DNA of 33,403 bases from an uncultured Clostridium sp. (GCA_958449715.1 CAUDIU010000011.1:1-33403); one strand, 5' to 3'. Positions 17,780 through 26,913 are shown, counted from the stretch's first letter. Translations and numbers: made by a program. The notes: generated by a model not told the origin, from the sequence alone.

Positions 17780-17832
17780 GAAAGGAGCAAAAAATGAAAA
17801 GATTTCAAAATGTCGGGGGGGGGGCAATTTAA
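17780..17832 (+). repeat. 53-bp direct repeat, copy 1 (RBS, start and G-tract)
   Basis: Bases 17780-17832 match 26861-26913 at 48 of 53 positions, with no gaps, from the ribosome binding site through the G10 run to the TAA after it. The last 24 bases are identical in both copies. Outside the block the two loci diverge until the pilin core. Confidence 0.9.
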
Positions 17833-18593
17833 GGCTCTCAATACAAGGCTTTAGTGAGCTATTGAATAGATATCTTTTCAGTTATTCGAAAAATTTTGGT
17901 TTTACTCTTGCAGAAGTATTAGTAACTTTAGGTATAATCGGTGTTGTATCGGCTTTGACTGTGCCTACTTTGATGCAAAATTATCAGCGTAAAAGTTATG
18001 TTACTCAATTACATAAAGTCTATAATGAATTATCGCAAGCTTTACTTCAATATCAGACAGATAGAAATGCCGTAAATTTAAGGGAAGCAGGTATTAATTC
18101 ATTAAATAATACTTTAGCTTTTATTAATTCTTATTTTAAGGTTATAACTGATTGTGGTGCTGATACTGAACCTTGTTTCGCTACGGAGTATCATAAATTA
18201 GATGGAACTAAAATGGATGATGAAAGATGTAGTAGTAAACACCCTTGTTTAGTTTTAGCAAACGGCTGTAGTATGTCTATATATTATCCAGATGGTGATG
18301 TAGGTCCTATATTTCAAGTGATATTGGATATAAATGGTCAAAAAGGTCCTAATATTGCTGGTAGAGATTTCTTTTCCTTTTATGTTTATAATAATGGTGT
18401 AATTGATGATTTAGCAACAAAAGATAGCGAAGATTCTCCAAATGGTTTTGAATGGGATGCTTCTGTTACTGCACCTTTATCTGAAGATATAAGAGAAACA
18501 AATTTTAATCGAGGTTGTATGAGTAATAAGCCTCGAGAATGGAATGGGTGTTTTGGTAAAATATTAAATGACAATTGGGAAATGAATTATTAA
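17794..18593 (+). CDS. Prepilin-like protein 1, frame broken at a G10 tract (probably phase-variable)
   Basis: Type IV pilin / pseudopilin-like protein. AAAGGAGC precedes the ATG at 17794, which reads MKRFQNV and enters a run of ten G (17815-17824); at G10 the frame ends in TAA after [12 protein letters not shown]. With 8 or 11 G it continues as a 266-aa prepilin: a 36-residue leader ending NFG, then [23 protein letters not shown] (G-1, F+1, E+5 for prepilin peptidase) and a hydrophobic N-helix. The head has [10 protein letters not shown] and other cysteines, the shared [12 protein letters not shown] and the C-terminal [15 protein letters not shown]. The only other in-frame start, TTG at 17778, has no ribosome binding site. 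Its leader is 17 residues longer than that of the paralogue at 26875. It converges with ruvB, overlapping by 4 bp. Filament subunit, minor pilin or secretion pseudopilin are all possible. Confidence 0.8.
17815..17824 (+). repeat. Poly-G tract (G10) in prepilin gene 1
   Basis: Ten consecutive G starting 21 nt after the A of the ATG. G8 or G11 joins the start codon to the prepilin frame; G9 and G10 lead to early stops. Confidence 0.95.
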
Positions 18594-19666
18594 AATAAGC
18601 TTTTTTGTTCGTTTATGTCTATATTTTTATAACCAAGATGTCTGTAAGTAGCGGGGGATACTTTTCTCCCGCGCGGTGTACGTTGTAATAGGCCTGCTTG
18701 TAATAAGAAAGGCTCGCATACGTCTTCAATTGTTCTTACATCTTCACCAATAGCTGCAGCGATAGTTTCAATCCCGACAGGGCCACCGTCGTATTTTTCA
18801 ATAATTAATCTTAAAAGGCTTCTGTCTGTATTATCGAGGCCGTAATTATCTATTTTTAATATATCAAGAGATTTGTTTGCTACGTCTTCTGTAATTTTCC
18901 CGTCATGTTTTACTAGAGCGTAGTCAGAAACTCTTTTTACAAGTCTGTTTGCTATACGTGGTGTCCCTCTGGATCTTTTTGCGATGGCATGAGCACCTTC
19001 TTCTGTAATTTCTATATTTAAAATGCCTGCAGTTCTTGTAATTACTTGTGCAAGTTCATCTTCTGTATAGAATTCAAGTCTGTGTATAATCCCGAAACGA
19101 TCGCGTAATGGTCCTGATAATTCTCCCGCTTTTGTCGTAGCTCCTATCAGTGTAAATTTAGGAAGCGGTACTCGAAGAGTTTTTACAGTTTGACTTTTAC
19201 CTGTTGTCATATCTAAGAAAAAGTCTTCCATTGCAGGGTATAAAATTTCTTCTGCAACTTTATTTAGTCTGTGAATTTCATCTATAAATAATATTTCGCC
19301 ACCTTTTAAAGACATTAAAATACCTATAATGTCTCTAGGTCTTTCCAGTGCTGGTGCAGATGTAATTTTTATATCTACTCCCATTTGTTCAGCAATTACT
19401 CCAGCTAGGGTTGTTTTTCCTAATCCAGGAGGACCGTAAAATAGTAAATGATCAAGTGGTAATTCTCGTTTTTTTGCTGCTGCAATAGAAATTTTTAAAG
19501 TTTCTTTGAGTGCTGATTGACCAATATATGTATCAAATGATTTTGGACGAATACAATTTTCAAAGTTTTTGTCATTATCTAGACATTCACATTTTACTAC
19601 CGAATTTTTTTTCTTTTCGGTGATACTTTTATGTTGAAAATCATTGTCGTCTGCTATTATACTCAT
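18590..19666 (-). CDS. ruvB: Holliday junction branch migration helicase RuvB
   Basis: AAA+ motor of the RuvAB complex that drives branch migration. 358 aa. An N-terminal extension of about 38 residues is charged and variable; the core starts at [12 protein letters not shown]. Walker [11 protein letters not shown] (77-86), Walker B LFIDEIH (126-132), sensor 1 GATTKAG (175-181), arginine finger in GPLRDRFG (R188) and sensor 2 in [10 protein letters not shown] (about 243-252) are all present, as is the winged-helix end with RTPRGR. AAAGGA is 7 nt before the ATG. The last 4 bp overlap the convergent prepilin gene and no terminator separates them. ruvA and ruvC are not in the window. Confidence 0.97.
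   Translation of the reverse strand: MSIIADDNDFQHKSITEKKKNSVVKCECLDNDKNFENCIRPKSFDTYIGQSALKETLKISIAAAKKRELPLDHLLFYGPPGLGKTTLAGVIAEQMGVDIKITSAPALERPRDIIGILMSLKGGEILFIDEIHRLNKVAEEILYPAMEDFFLDMTTGKSQTVKTLRVPLPKFTLIGATTKAGELSGPLRDRFGIIHRLEFYTEDELAQVITRTAGILNIEITEEGAHAIAKRSRGTPRIANRLVKRVSDYALVKHDGKITEDVANKSLDILKIDNYGLDNTDRSLLRLIIEKYDGGPVGIETIAAAIGEDVRTIEDVCEPFLLQAGLLQRTPRGRKVSPATYRHLGYKNIDINEQKSLF
19634..19663 (+). promoter_or_regulatory. Candidate dapL promoter inside the ruvB 5' end
   Basis: TTGAAA (19634-19639), 18-nt spacer, TATACT (19658-19663), reading away from ruvB. It would give a leader of about 65 nt before the dapL ATG. Confidence 0.45.
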
Positions 19667-19734
19667 TGTTTTTCCTTTATATTTATGATAACATAAAATT
19701 AACGGTAAGGAAAGAATATTAAGAAGGAGAAGTT

Positions 19735-20904
19735 ATGAAAGTATCAGAACGTTTAGAACAAATTCCACCATACTTGTTTGCAGAAATTGATAGAAAAATT
19801 GCTGAAGCGAAAGCTAAAGGTATTGATATTATAAGTTTAGGAATTGGTGATCCTGATACTCCTACTTTGCCTCCGGTTGTAGAAGAAATGCACAAAGCAA
19901 TTGATAACCCTAAAAATCACGATTATCCTCCATATAACGGTACTGAAAAATTTAGAAAAGGTGCTTGTGAATGGATGAAAAATCGTTTTGGTGTAGAATT
20001 AGATCCTGATAAAGAAATGCTTGCAAATATCGGTTCTAAAGAAGCTATTGCTCATGTGTTTTTTGCATATGTAGATAAAGGTGATTATACTCTTGTTCCA
20101 GATCCTGGGTATCCTGTTTATCACAATGCGACTATTTTTGCAGGTGGAACTCCTTATGAAATGCCATTATTGGAAGAAAACGGATATTTGCCTGATTTTG
20201 ATAAAATTCCTGAAGATATTGCTAAAAAATCAAAAATTATGTTTTTAAATTATCCAAATAACCCAACAGGAGCTGTTGCTGATTTGGACTTCTTTAAAAA
20301 AGCTGTTGATTTTTGTAAGAAATATGATATTTTATTATGTTCTGATATGGCATATTCTGAAATGACCTATGACGGCTACAAAGCTCCTTCTGTTTTGCAA
20401 GTTGAAGGTGCAAAAGATGTTGCTATAGAATTTTATTCTCATTCAAAATCATATAATATGACTGGCTGGAGAGTTGGTTTTGTTTGTGGTAATGCAGATG
20501 CAATTAAAGCTTTAGGTACTATTAAAAATAATATTGATTCAGGTACTTTTAAAGCTATTCAAGATGCAGCAACTGCCGCTTTTACTGTTGATGCTAAATA
20601 TATTAATGATTTGAATAAAATGTATCAAGAACGTAGAGATGCTGCAGAGGAAGGTTTCAGAGAATTAGGTTGGAGTGTAAAACCTTCTAAGGCAACATTC
20701 TACTTGTGGCTTCCTGTACCAAAAGGTATGTCTTCTGAAGAATTTGTTACTGTTATGCTTGAAAAAGCTCATGTAGTTGTTCCGCCAGGAAATGGCTATG
20801 GAAAATATGGGGAAGGCTATTTCCGTGTTGCCTTAACTAAAGATGTTGAAACTATTAAAGAATGTATCAGAAGAATGAAGGAAGCAGGCATTAGATACAA
20901 CTAA
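19735..20904 (+). CDS. dapL: LL-diaminopimelate aminotransferase
   Basis: PLP enzyme converting tetrahydrodipicolinate directly to LL-2,6-diaminopimelate for lysine and peptidoglycan; the pathway variant of plants, cyanobacteria, chlamydiae and some anaerobes. 389 aa. Class I aminotransferase marks: SLGIGDPDTPT (34-44), DYPPYNGT (63-70), NYPNNPTG (172-179), D204 and Y207 in SDMAYSEM, the PLP lysine K238 in SHSKSYNMTGWRVGF and R246 of the same motif. AGGAG lies 5-6 nt before the ATG. DapL and the related LL-aminotransferases for alanine or aspartate are hard to separate by eye, but the IPPYLFAEIDRKI start and the SHSKSYNMTGWR motif favour DapL. No terminator is seen before the next gene. Confidence 0.88.
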   Translation: MKVSERLEQIPPYLFAEIDRKIAEAKAKGIDIISLGIGDPDTPTLPPVVEEMHKAIDNPKNHDYPPYNGTEKFRKGACEWMKNRFGVELDPDKEMLANIGSKEAIAHVFFAYVDKGDYTLVPDPGYPVYHNATIFAGGTPYEMPLLEENGYLPDFDKIPEDIAKKSKIMFLNYPNNPTGAVADLDFFKKAVDFCKKYDILLCSDMAYSEMTYDGYKAPSVLQVEGAKDVAIEFYSHSKSYNMTGWRVGFVCGNADAIKALGTIKNNIDSGTFKAIQDAATAAFTVDAKYINDLNKMYQERRDAAEEGFRELGWSVKPSKATFYLWLPVPKGMSSEEFVTVMLEKAHVVVPPGNGYGKYGEGYFRVALTKDVETIKECIRRMKEAGIRYN

Positions 20905-20931
20905 ATACTCTGTTTAGATGAGTGGATTTTC

Positions 20932-20960
20932 TTGTATAGAAGTGCATTGCATGGTATAAT
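20932..20960 (+). promoter_or_regulatory. Extended -10 promoter giving a leaderless mRNA
   Basis: TTGTAT (20932-20937), 17-nt spacer, TATAAT (20955-20960) preceded by TGG (extended -10). The ATG at 20967 begins exactly 7 nt after the -10 box, where transcription normally starts. Confidence 0.6.
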
Positions 20961-20966
20961 TTGTCT

Positions 20967-23900
20967 ATGGAATGTCCAAAATGTGGTTTAGAAATCGATG
21001 ATAAAGCGATGGTTTGCCCTAATTGTAAAAAGGTGCTAAAACTCGCTTGCCCTATTTGCAAGACAATTAATGAAAGTAATACTTGCAGAAAATGTGGGTA
21101 TGTTATTATTTCTAAATGTCATAATTGTGGGAAAATTAATCAAACAATATCTAAGAAATGTAAAAAATGCGGTTTTGATACTGAAAAAAGTATCATAATG
21201 AATGAGTCTAACACAGATGATTTTGTTATGTTAACTATTGATTTTCCTAATATGGATGAAATGAAGAATCTTTTAGGATCAGCTAAGTTATTAAATAAAT
21301 TTAAAATTAATTTAGATAAGCTGATAAAAGATTATACGAAGTCTATAGGTTTAAGGCGCCAGATTATTGGAAAAACTTATGTTATAAGGTTTGATAAGGA
21401 ATATACATTTAATAGTTCTGCTTCTGCTGCTGTTAAAGCTGCTATTGATCTTTTAAATTTGATTACTGCAATGAATTGTAAATTAACTCAAAAAAAACAT
21501 GCATCAATTCGCTGTAATATGTTTTTGTTAAAACGTAATATTGAAGATGATCCAAATAATTATGATTCAGGTTTTAATATAAGTCTCTTAAATCAAAATG
21601 CTAAAAAGAAAGAAGATAAAATTCTTAATACATTTCAAGTTTTAACTGATGATAATGTAAGTGATGCAATTTCAGGAGATTATAAAATATCCCCATTAAA
21701 TTCTGTAATGGTGAAAGATGAAATGGTGATGTTTTATGAGGTTGATTTAAGAGAATTTGTAAAAGTTGAATATCCTGAAGAAGAGGAAGAAAAAGAAATT
21801 GAAATTCCAAATTTTGTTCAAAATATGCTTATTGAACAAGATAAATTAGATGGTGAGGCTCTCAATAATTTGGATTCTCCTGGTGATCCTGATGCTATTT
21901 ACGATATTGAAACCATTAATTTTGATGAAATAAAAGCAGAATTTATAAGAACAGAAAATATTGATGTATTGTTCCATATTTTAAATAAATTTCAAGCAGT
22001 TCCAAAAGGTATTGTCGCTATAAAAACTGCTGAAATGTATAAACCTTACACTTTGAAAGTTCTTAACGCTGCTGCAAGTACTGGAAAATTTAATAATATA
22101 ATTTCAATTACTTGTTATGATGAAATGAAATATTCACCATATTCATTTTTTAGAGATTTGGTTTCTGCAATTTTTGAATATACTGTTTCTCAAAAATTAT
22201 TTTTCCAAAATGATTTTTCAATGTTTGCGTCGGTTGACCCTGACGGATTGATTAAAGATCTTATTACTTTGCAAAAAAGAAATGATAATAATAATGAGGA
22301 TACTCGTTATATTTATTTTGATATTTTCTTAACTCTGTTGCAAATTATTCCAAAGACTCTTATTTTTATTGAAGATTTTGATAAAATTGATGCAAGTTCA
22401 TATGATGTTTTGAAATTTTTATTTGAAGCTTTTGAAAGATTAGATATAAGCTTTTTAATTTCTTATAGTAAAGATTTTTCATTACACAGGGATTGTCATT
22501 TCTTATTAAGTAAACCATATTATACAGAAATTTCATTAAAACCAACTTCTTTTGAAAAATTAATAGAAGAAAATAAAATTTATTATAGAAATATATTAAA
22601 CAATTTCTATTTCCAAAGGGTTGCAAAATATGCTTGTGGAAGTAGTTTATTTATAGATATCGCAATTCAATATTTGATTGAATCAGGAGTTTATGCAGCT
22701 GATGATGATAGTATTGAAATGATAAATCCAAAAACAATTATTATTCCTTCAAGTTTGGACAAGCTTGTAGCAAGAAGATTAAATCTTTTGCAAGATGATG
22801 AAGCAGCAATGAAGTTTTTAACTTCAATAGTTCTATTAGGTACTCGAATTGATATTGGAACGATTGATAGTTTAGGTTATCAAAACAAGACTGAAATTAT
22901 TGAAAAACTATCGAATATGGGCTTTTTATATGAGTATAATAATTGCATTTATTTCCCTAATTATAATTTATTGAGAGATAATTTGCTTACTACAATTAGT
23001 AAAATATACTTAAAAGATGTTGCTAAAGAATTATTTGATAAAGTCTTTAATGAAGATATGCCAAGTCCGGTTAAAGCTTATTTATATGGATTGCTTGATG
23101 ATGAAAATAACGAAAGAATTCAATGGGAACAGTTAGCTGATATTAACTTATCATTAGGTGATTTTAGTTCATATTTGAATTGTACTAATAAGATTTTAGA
23201 TTTACTTTCAAAAAATTCAGATCCTGAACAAGCAGAAAATATTGAAAATTATAAATATCATTTATACGAAGATATTTCTAATAATTTATATGATTATGTT
23301 CCTGATAAGACATCAGATATTGCAGAAATAACTTTAAGCAATTTAGAAAAAACAAAAGATGCAGATAGAATAATTCTTTTATGTAATAAAATGATTAATG
23401 GATCTTTGTCTGTTGGAAATTATAATCATGCATTGGAACTGACTCATAAAGTATTGTCTTTATTGCCTCCATCATCATTAAATCCGGGAGATCCAAATTT
23501 TAATAGTTATTTCTTCTTGATGTCAGTTATTCATATCCAAATATTATTTAATATTGGAGCTTTAGCAGATTGTCTAGATATTGGATATAAGGTTTTGAAT
23601 GTTATTAATAATCAAACAATAAGCAGTCTAAAACCTGAATATATGTCTGATGAAGATTTTAAATCTTTAATAGTTGATTCTTCAGGGTATGTTGCATTGG
23701 CAAATGTATTACTGTTAGTTGGTAATGTAGATGAGTTTTTAAAGATTTTAAGAGGAGAATTAAGTTGTATTCCAGAATCATATAATTTATTTATTGATTT
23801 ACAAAATTTGTTACATGGAAAGCCTATTAAAACTTTAAATCCTAATGTTTCAGCCAATGATCGATTTGGTAGTGTAATATACAATATAATCAATGCTTTT

Positions 23901-24485
23901 GTAAATTTTGCAGGTGATTATAATTTATTTGCAGAGAATATCTATAAAGCAAAAGTAATGGCTAAATGTAATAGACTACATCAATTAGAATTGTTTGCTG
24001 ATTTGATGATTGGCTATGCTTATATGGAATTAGGTTCTTATAAAAAAGCAGATTCTATTATTTATAAAATAATTAAAGCTACGAATAATAATGGTATGAC
24101 TACTTTGTTATATGTTGCTTGGTATGTAATGAGTGAATTGCATTTAAAACAAAATAAATATGAAGTTGCTTTTGGTATAATAAATAATTCATTAATACAG
24201 CTTGAAAAAAATAATACTACAAGTGAATATTTATTGATGTTGTTTAAATATAATATGTACAAAGTAATGATGTATAAAAAGCAATATGATAAAGCTGATA
24301 TTTGTATTGGTCACGCTAGATATATTGCAGATAAATATGGTATAAATTTTGTATTTGACACTGATCAAAATCATTATATTCCAGTTGAAGATGATGAGGT
24401 TTCTCTTGAGGAAGCTGGAATTTTGTTAGATATTAATTCTGATGTAAATCAAGAAAATCAAAATATGGGAAGTGAGGGTGTATGA
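20967..24485 (+). CDS. Zinc-ribbon / degenerate cyclase / degenerate STAND ATPase / TPR protein
   Basis: 1172 aa from ATG 20967. Twelve cysteines in six CxxC pairs (3/6, 17/20, 28/31, 40/43, 51/54, 65/68) form three tandem zinc ribbons. Residues about 86-200 resemble a class III nucleotide cyclase domain: VMLTIDFPN could keep the first metal aspartate, but the second is lost where G-D is expected (IIGKTYVIRF). An acidic linker (about 270-280) follows. Then an AAA_16/STAND-like module in which the P-loop position reads KGIVAIKTAEMYKP without G-x-x-G-x-G-K-T, while Walker B LIFIEDFDKID (about 465-475) remains. From about 700 on, helical repeats of TPR type. The order ZnR-cyclase-AAA-TPR is known from soluble adenylyl-cyclase-like and AfsR-like regulators. 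The stop overlaps the glgA start by 4 bp, so it probably works as a scaffold or sensor for glycogen synthesis. Function unproven. Confidence 0.7.
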   Translation: MECPKCGLEIDDKAMVCPNCKKVLKLACPICKTINESNTCRKCGYVIISKCHNCGKINQTISKKCKKCGFDTEKSIIMNESNTDDFVMLTIDFPNMDEMKNLLGSAKLLNKFKINLDKLIKDYTKSIGLRRQIIGKTYVIRFDKEYTFNSSASAAVKAAIDLLNLITAMNCKLTQKKHASIRCNMFLLKRNIEDDPNNYDSGFNISLLNQNAKKKEDKILNTFQVLTDDNVSDAISGDYKISPLNSVMVKDEMVMFYEVDLREFVKVEYPEEEEEKEIEIPNFVQNMLIEQDKLDGEALNNLDSPGDPDAIYDIETINFDEIKAEFIRTENIDVLFHILNKFQAVPKGIVAIKTAEMYKPYTLKVLNAAASTGKFNNIISITCYDEMKYSPYSFFRDLVSAIFEYTVSQKLFFQNDFSMFASVDPDGLIKDLITLQKRNDNNNEDTRYIYFDIFLTLLQIIPKTLIFIEDFDKIDASSYDVLKFLFEAFERLDISFLISYSKDFSLHRDCHFLLSKPYYTEISLKPTSFEKLIEENKIYYRNILNNFYFQRVAKYACGSSLFIDIAIQYLIESGVYAADDDSIEMINPKTIIIPSSLDKLVARRLNLLQDDEAAMKFLTSIVLLGTRIDIGTIDSLGYQNKTEIIEKLSNMGFLYEYNNCIYFPNYNLLRDNLLTTISKIYLKDVAKELFDKVFNEDMPSPVKAYLYGLLDDENNERIQWEQLADINLSLGDFSSYLNCTNKILDLLSKNSDPEQAENIENYKYHLYEDISNNLYDYVPDKTSDIAEITLSNLEKTKDADRIILLCNKMINGSLSVGNYNHALELTHKVLSLLPPSSLNPGDPNFNSYFFLMSVIHIQILFNIGALADCLDIGYKVLNVINNQTISSLKPEYMSDEDFKSLIVDSSGYVALANVLLLVGNVDEFLKILRGELSCIPESYNLFIDLQNLLHGKPIKTLNPNVSANDRFGSVIYNIINAFVNFAGDYNLFAENIYKAKVMAKCNRLHQLELFADLMIGYAYMELGSYKKADSIIYKIIKATNNNGMTTLLYVAWYVMSELHLKQNKYEVAFGIINNSLIQLEKNNTTSEYLLMLFKYNMYKVMMYKKQYDKADICIGHARYIADKYGINFVFDTDQNHYIPVEDDEVSLEEAGILLDINSDVNQENQNMGSEGV

Positions 24486-25921
24486 AAATATTATTTGCCG
24501 CAGCAGAAGTAGCTCCTTTTTCAAAAGCGGGAGGTTTAGCTGATGTAGTTGGAAGTTTGCCTAAATGTTTAGAAAATGATGCAGAAATTGCTATTTTTAC
24601 ACCTTTACATGGTTTGATTGATTTAAATAAATGGGGAATAAAAGAATTAGAAAATTCTTCATTATGGCTTACATTTAACGGAATGGGGCATAAATTCAGG
24701 TTATTTATGTGTAAATTGCCTGGTACTAATATCAATGTATTTTTTGTTCATAATGATTGGTATTTTACTTGTTTCAAAGAAGTTTATCCAAAATGGCTTG
24801 ATCCAAAGTATGAGCATGAAAGATATATTGCATTTTCTCTAGCAACAATGGAATATGCAAAATTATTGAATTTTAAAGCTGATGTTATTCATGCAAATGA
24901 TTGGCATACTGCTATGATTCCTGTATATTTGCATAGTAATTACAGATATGATGAATTTTGGAAAAATACAAAATGTGTATTTGAAATTCATAACCTTGCT
25001 TATCAAGGAGTTTGGTTTGAAGATGTTCTTGATTTTGCTAATATGCGCAAAGATATTGTCTATAATGAGTGGGGTGTAGAGCATTATGGCAAAGTTAATT
25101 GGATGAAAGGTGCAATTAATTATTCAGATAAAGTAATTGCTGTATCTCCTACATATGCAAAAGAAATTCTGACAGGTGAATATGGGGAAGGTATGGATTA
25201 TACTCTCCGTATGAATCAACATAAACTTGTTGGCATATTAAATGGTATTGATTATGATGTATTTAATCCAAAGACTGATAAGACTATTGTAAAAAAATAT
25301 GATGTTAAATCTTTAAAACATAAAGAAGAAAACAAGAAAAAGGTTTGCGAGGAATTTGGTCTTAAATATGATCCAAATAGACCTATGTATGCAATGGTAT
25401 CGCGTTTAGTTGGGCAAAAAGGAATTGATTTAATTCGACAATGTGAAGGAGAATTAAAATCATTAAATGCTGATTTTATATTTTTAGGCAGCGGAGAAAA
25501 AGATTATGAAAATCTTTTAATTTGGTTATCAAATAATTCTTCTAATATAAGAGCTTATATTGGATATCGTGGAGATTTGGCTAATCAAATTTATGCCGGA
25601 AGTGATTTTTATTTAATGCCTTCAAAATTTGAGCCTTGTGGTCTAAGTCAGTTAATTGCTATGAGGTATGGCTCATTACCTATTGTACGAGCAACAGGAG
25701 GACTTGAAGATACTGTGACTGGTTATCCTTTGAATGATTCTAATGGCTTTAAATTCTGGGGATATTCTGGTTGGGATATGATGCAGGCAATTTATTGTTC
25801 TTTGGGTGTATATCAAGATAAATATACATTTAACGCAATGAGAAAGTCTGCAATGGAAGCTGATTTTTCTTGGGGCAGAAGTTCTCAAAAATATTTGAAT
25901 ATTTATAAAGAATTAATTTGA
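24482..25921 (+). CDS. glgA: Glycogen synthase, GT5 family
   Basis: Transfers glucose from ADP-glucose (or UDP-glucose) to the non-reducing end of alpha-1,4-glucan. 479 aa, standard length. Marks: KAGGLADVVGSLP (15-27, sugar-nucleotide binding loop), HANDWHTA, EIHNLAYQG, NGIDYDVFNP, SRLVGQKG, SKFEPCGLSQL with the catalytic Glu pair region, and RATGGLEDTV. GAGGG a few nucleotides before the ATG and the 4-bp overlap with the preceding gene point to coupled translation. No glgB, glgC or glgP follows; the intracellular GH13 enzyme at 9539-11833 is the only other candidate glucan enzyme in the window. Confidence 0.96.
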   Translation: MKILFAAAEVAPFSKAGGLADVVGSLPKCLENDAEIAIFTPLHGLIDLNKWGIKELENSSLWLTFNGMGHKFRLFMCKLPGTNINVFFVHNDWYFTCFKEVYPKWLDPKYEHERYIAFSLATMEYAKLLNFKADVIHANDWHTAMIPVYLHSNYRYDEFWKNTKCVFEIHNLAYQGVWFEDVLDFANMRKDIVYNEWGVEHYGKVNWMKGAINYSDKVIAVSPTYAKEILTGEYGEGMDYTLRMNQHKLVGILNGIDYDVFNPKTDKTIVKKYDVKSLKHKEENKKKVCEEFGLKYDPNRPMYAMVSRLVGQKGIDLIRQCEGELKSLNADFIFLGSGEKDYENLLIWLSNNSSNIRAYIGYRGDLANQIYAGSDFYLMPSKFEPCGLSQLIAMRYGSLPIVRATGGLEDTVTGYPLNDSNGFKFWGYSGWDMMQAIYCSLGVYQDKYTFNAMRKSAMEADFSWGRSSQKYLNIYKELI

Positions 25922-25946
25922 CTTATTTGATAAAAAAGTGCAAAAT
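25918..25946 (+). promoter_or_regulatory. Candidate promoter giving a leaderless permease mRNA
   Basis: TTGACT (25918-25923, covering the glgA stop), 17-nt spacer, CAAAAT (25941-25946). The ATG at 25953 is 7 nt after the -10, and no Shine-Dalgarno is seen. The -10 is weak (4 of 6). Confidence 0.35.
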
Positions 25947-25952
25947 TGTGGT

Positions 25953-26837
25953 ATGCAAGGAATTAAGTTTGAGTATTTAAAATTGCATATATCGGTTTTA
26001 CTTGCAGGTTTTACAGGTATTCTTGCAAAGTTAATTCCTATGAATGAAGGTTTGATTGTTTTTTATAGGATGCTTTTTGCTTTTTTTATTTTTTGTATAA
26101 TGCTATTTTTTATGAAAAAGAAACCGATTGAAAATGTTTCAAATTCTATAAAAATTATTGGTTTAGGGGCATTACTTGCACTGCATTTGGTATTCTTTTT
26201 TGGAAGTATAAAGTATTCAAGTGTATCAATAGGTGTGGTTTGTTATTCTCTTGTTGGATTTTTTACTGTATTATTTCAAACAATGATAGAAAAAACTAAA
26301 TTTTCATTTATAGAATTATTTTTTAGTTTATTAGCTGTATTTGGTATTTGGTTAATATTTAGTTTTGATGTGAGTTATAGGTTCGGGATTGTTCTTGGAA
26401 TTATTTCTGCTGCTTTATTTGCTCTTTACACATTGTTTAATCAAATAATTGAAGTAGGTAAGTCTACAAGAAATATGCTCTTTTATGAATTATTAGGAGG
26501 AGCACTTTTTATGATAATAATTCTCCCTATTTATTTGCATTTTAATACAGTTAGTACGATACTGCCTAATCTTGGAGAATGCTTTTGGCTTTTAATTTTA
26601 GCATTTTTTTGTACTGTTTTATTATATTTATTACATATTTCAGTATTGAAAAAATTATCTGCTTTTACGGTAGGTATTGCTGGAAATCTTGAGCCTATAT
26701 ATGGAATTTTATTAGCTGTAATTTTCTTTGGAGAAGCTCATGATTTTACTATCTCTTTTTATATCGGAATGTTTTTGATTCTGTTATCAGTATTTTTACA
26801 ATCTATTTTAAAAAAGCAAGCTATTGCAAAAAGATAA
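25953..26837 (+). CDS. EamA-family (drug/metabolite transporter) permease
   Basis: 294 aa from ATG 25953; a GTG at 25938 would add five residues but has no ribosome binding site either. Ten hydrophobic segments in two repeats of five, the EamA/DMT pattern: first half with FYRMLFAFFIFCIMLFF and KYSSVSIGVVCYSLVGFFTVLFQ, second half with GIVLGIISAALFALYTLFNQ and the conserved ending SAFTVGIAGNLEPIYGILLAVIFFGEAH. It is an inner-membrane exporter or importer of small metabolites; substrate unknown. It lies 31 nt after glgA. Confidence 0.88.
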   Translation: MQGIKFEYLKLHISVLLAGFTGILAKLIPMNEGLIVFYRMLFAFFIFCIMLFFMKKKPIENVSNSIKIIGLGALLALHLVFFFGSIKYSSVSIGVVCYSLVGFFTVLFQTMIEKTKFSFIELFFSLLAVFGIWLIFSFDVSYRFGIVLGIISAALFALYTLFNQIIEVGKSTRNMLFYELLGGALFMIIILPIYLHFNTVSTILPNLGECFWLLILAFFCTVLLYLLHISVLKKLSAFTVGIAGNLEPIYGILLAVIFFGEAHDFTISFYIGMFLILLSVFLQSILKKQAIAKR

Positions 26838-26852
26838 AATATATTTTATAAT
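26824..26852 (+). promoter_or_regulatory. Promoter of prepilin gene 2, TTGCAA-N17-TATAAT
   Basis: TTGCAA (26824-26829) lies in the end of the permease gene, TATAAT at 26847-26852. The predicted start near 26859 is followed by AAAGGAGC and the ATG at 26875. Same architecture as the promoter at 17733-17761. Confidence 0.65.
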
Positions 26853-26860
26853 GGAAAAAA

Positions 26861-26913
26861 GAAAGGAGCAGAATATGAAAAGATTTAGTAATGTCGGGGG
26901 GGGGGCAATTTAA
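26861..26913 (+). repeat. 53-bp direct repeat, copy 2 (RBS, start and G-tract)
   Basis: Partner of 17780-17832: 48 of 53 positions equal, no gaps. The mismatches are two between ribosome binding site and ATG and three in codon five and its neighbour. Confidence 0.9.

Noticed and set aside
17778..17793. TTG at 17778 as the real start of prepilin 1, making the gene intact
   Set aside because: It has no ribosome binding site, reads across the good Shine-Dalgarno in another frame, and the paralogue has no equivalent start, while the ATG at 17794 is conserved in both copies.
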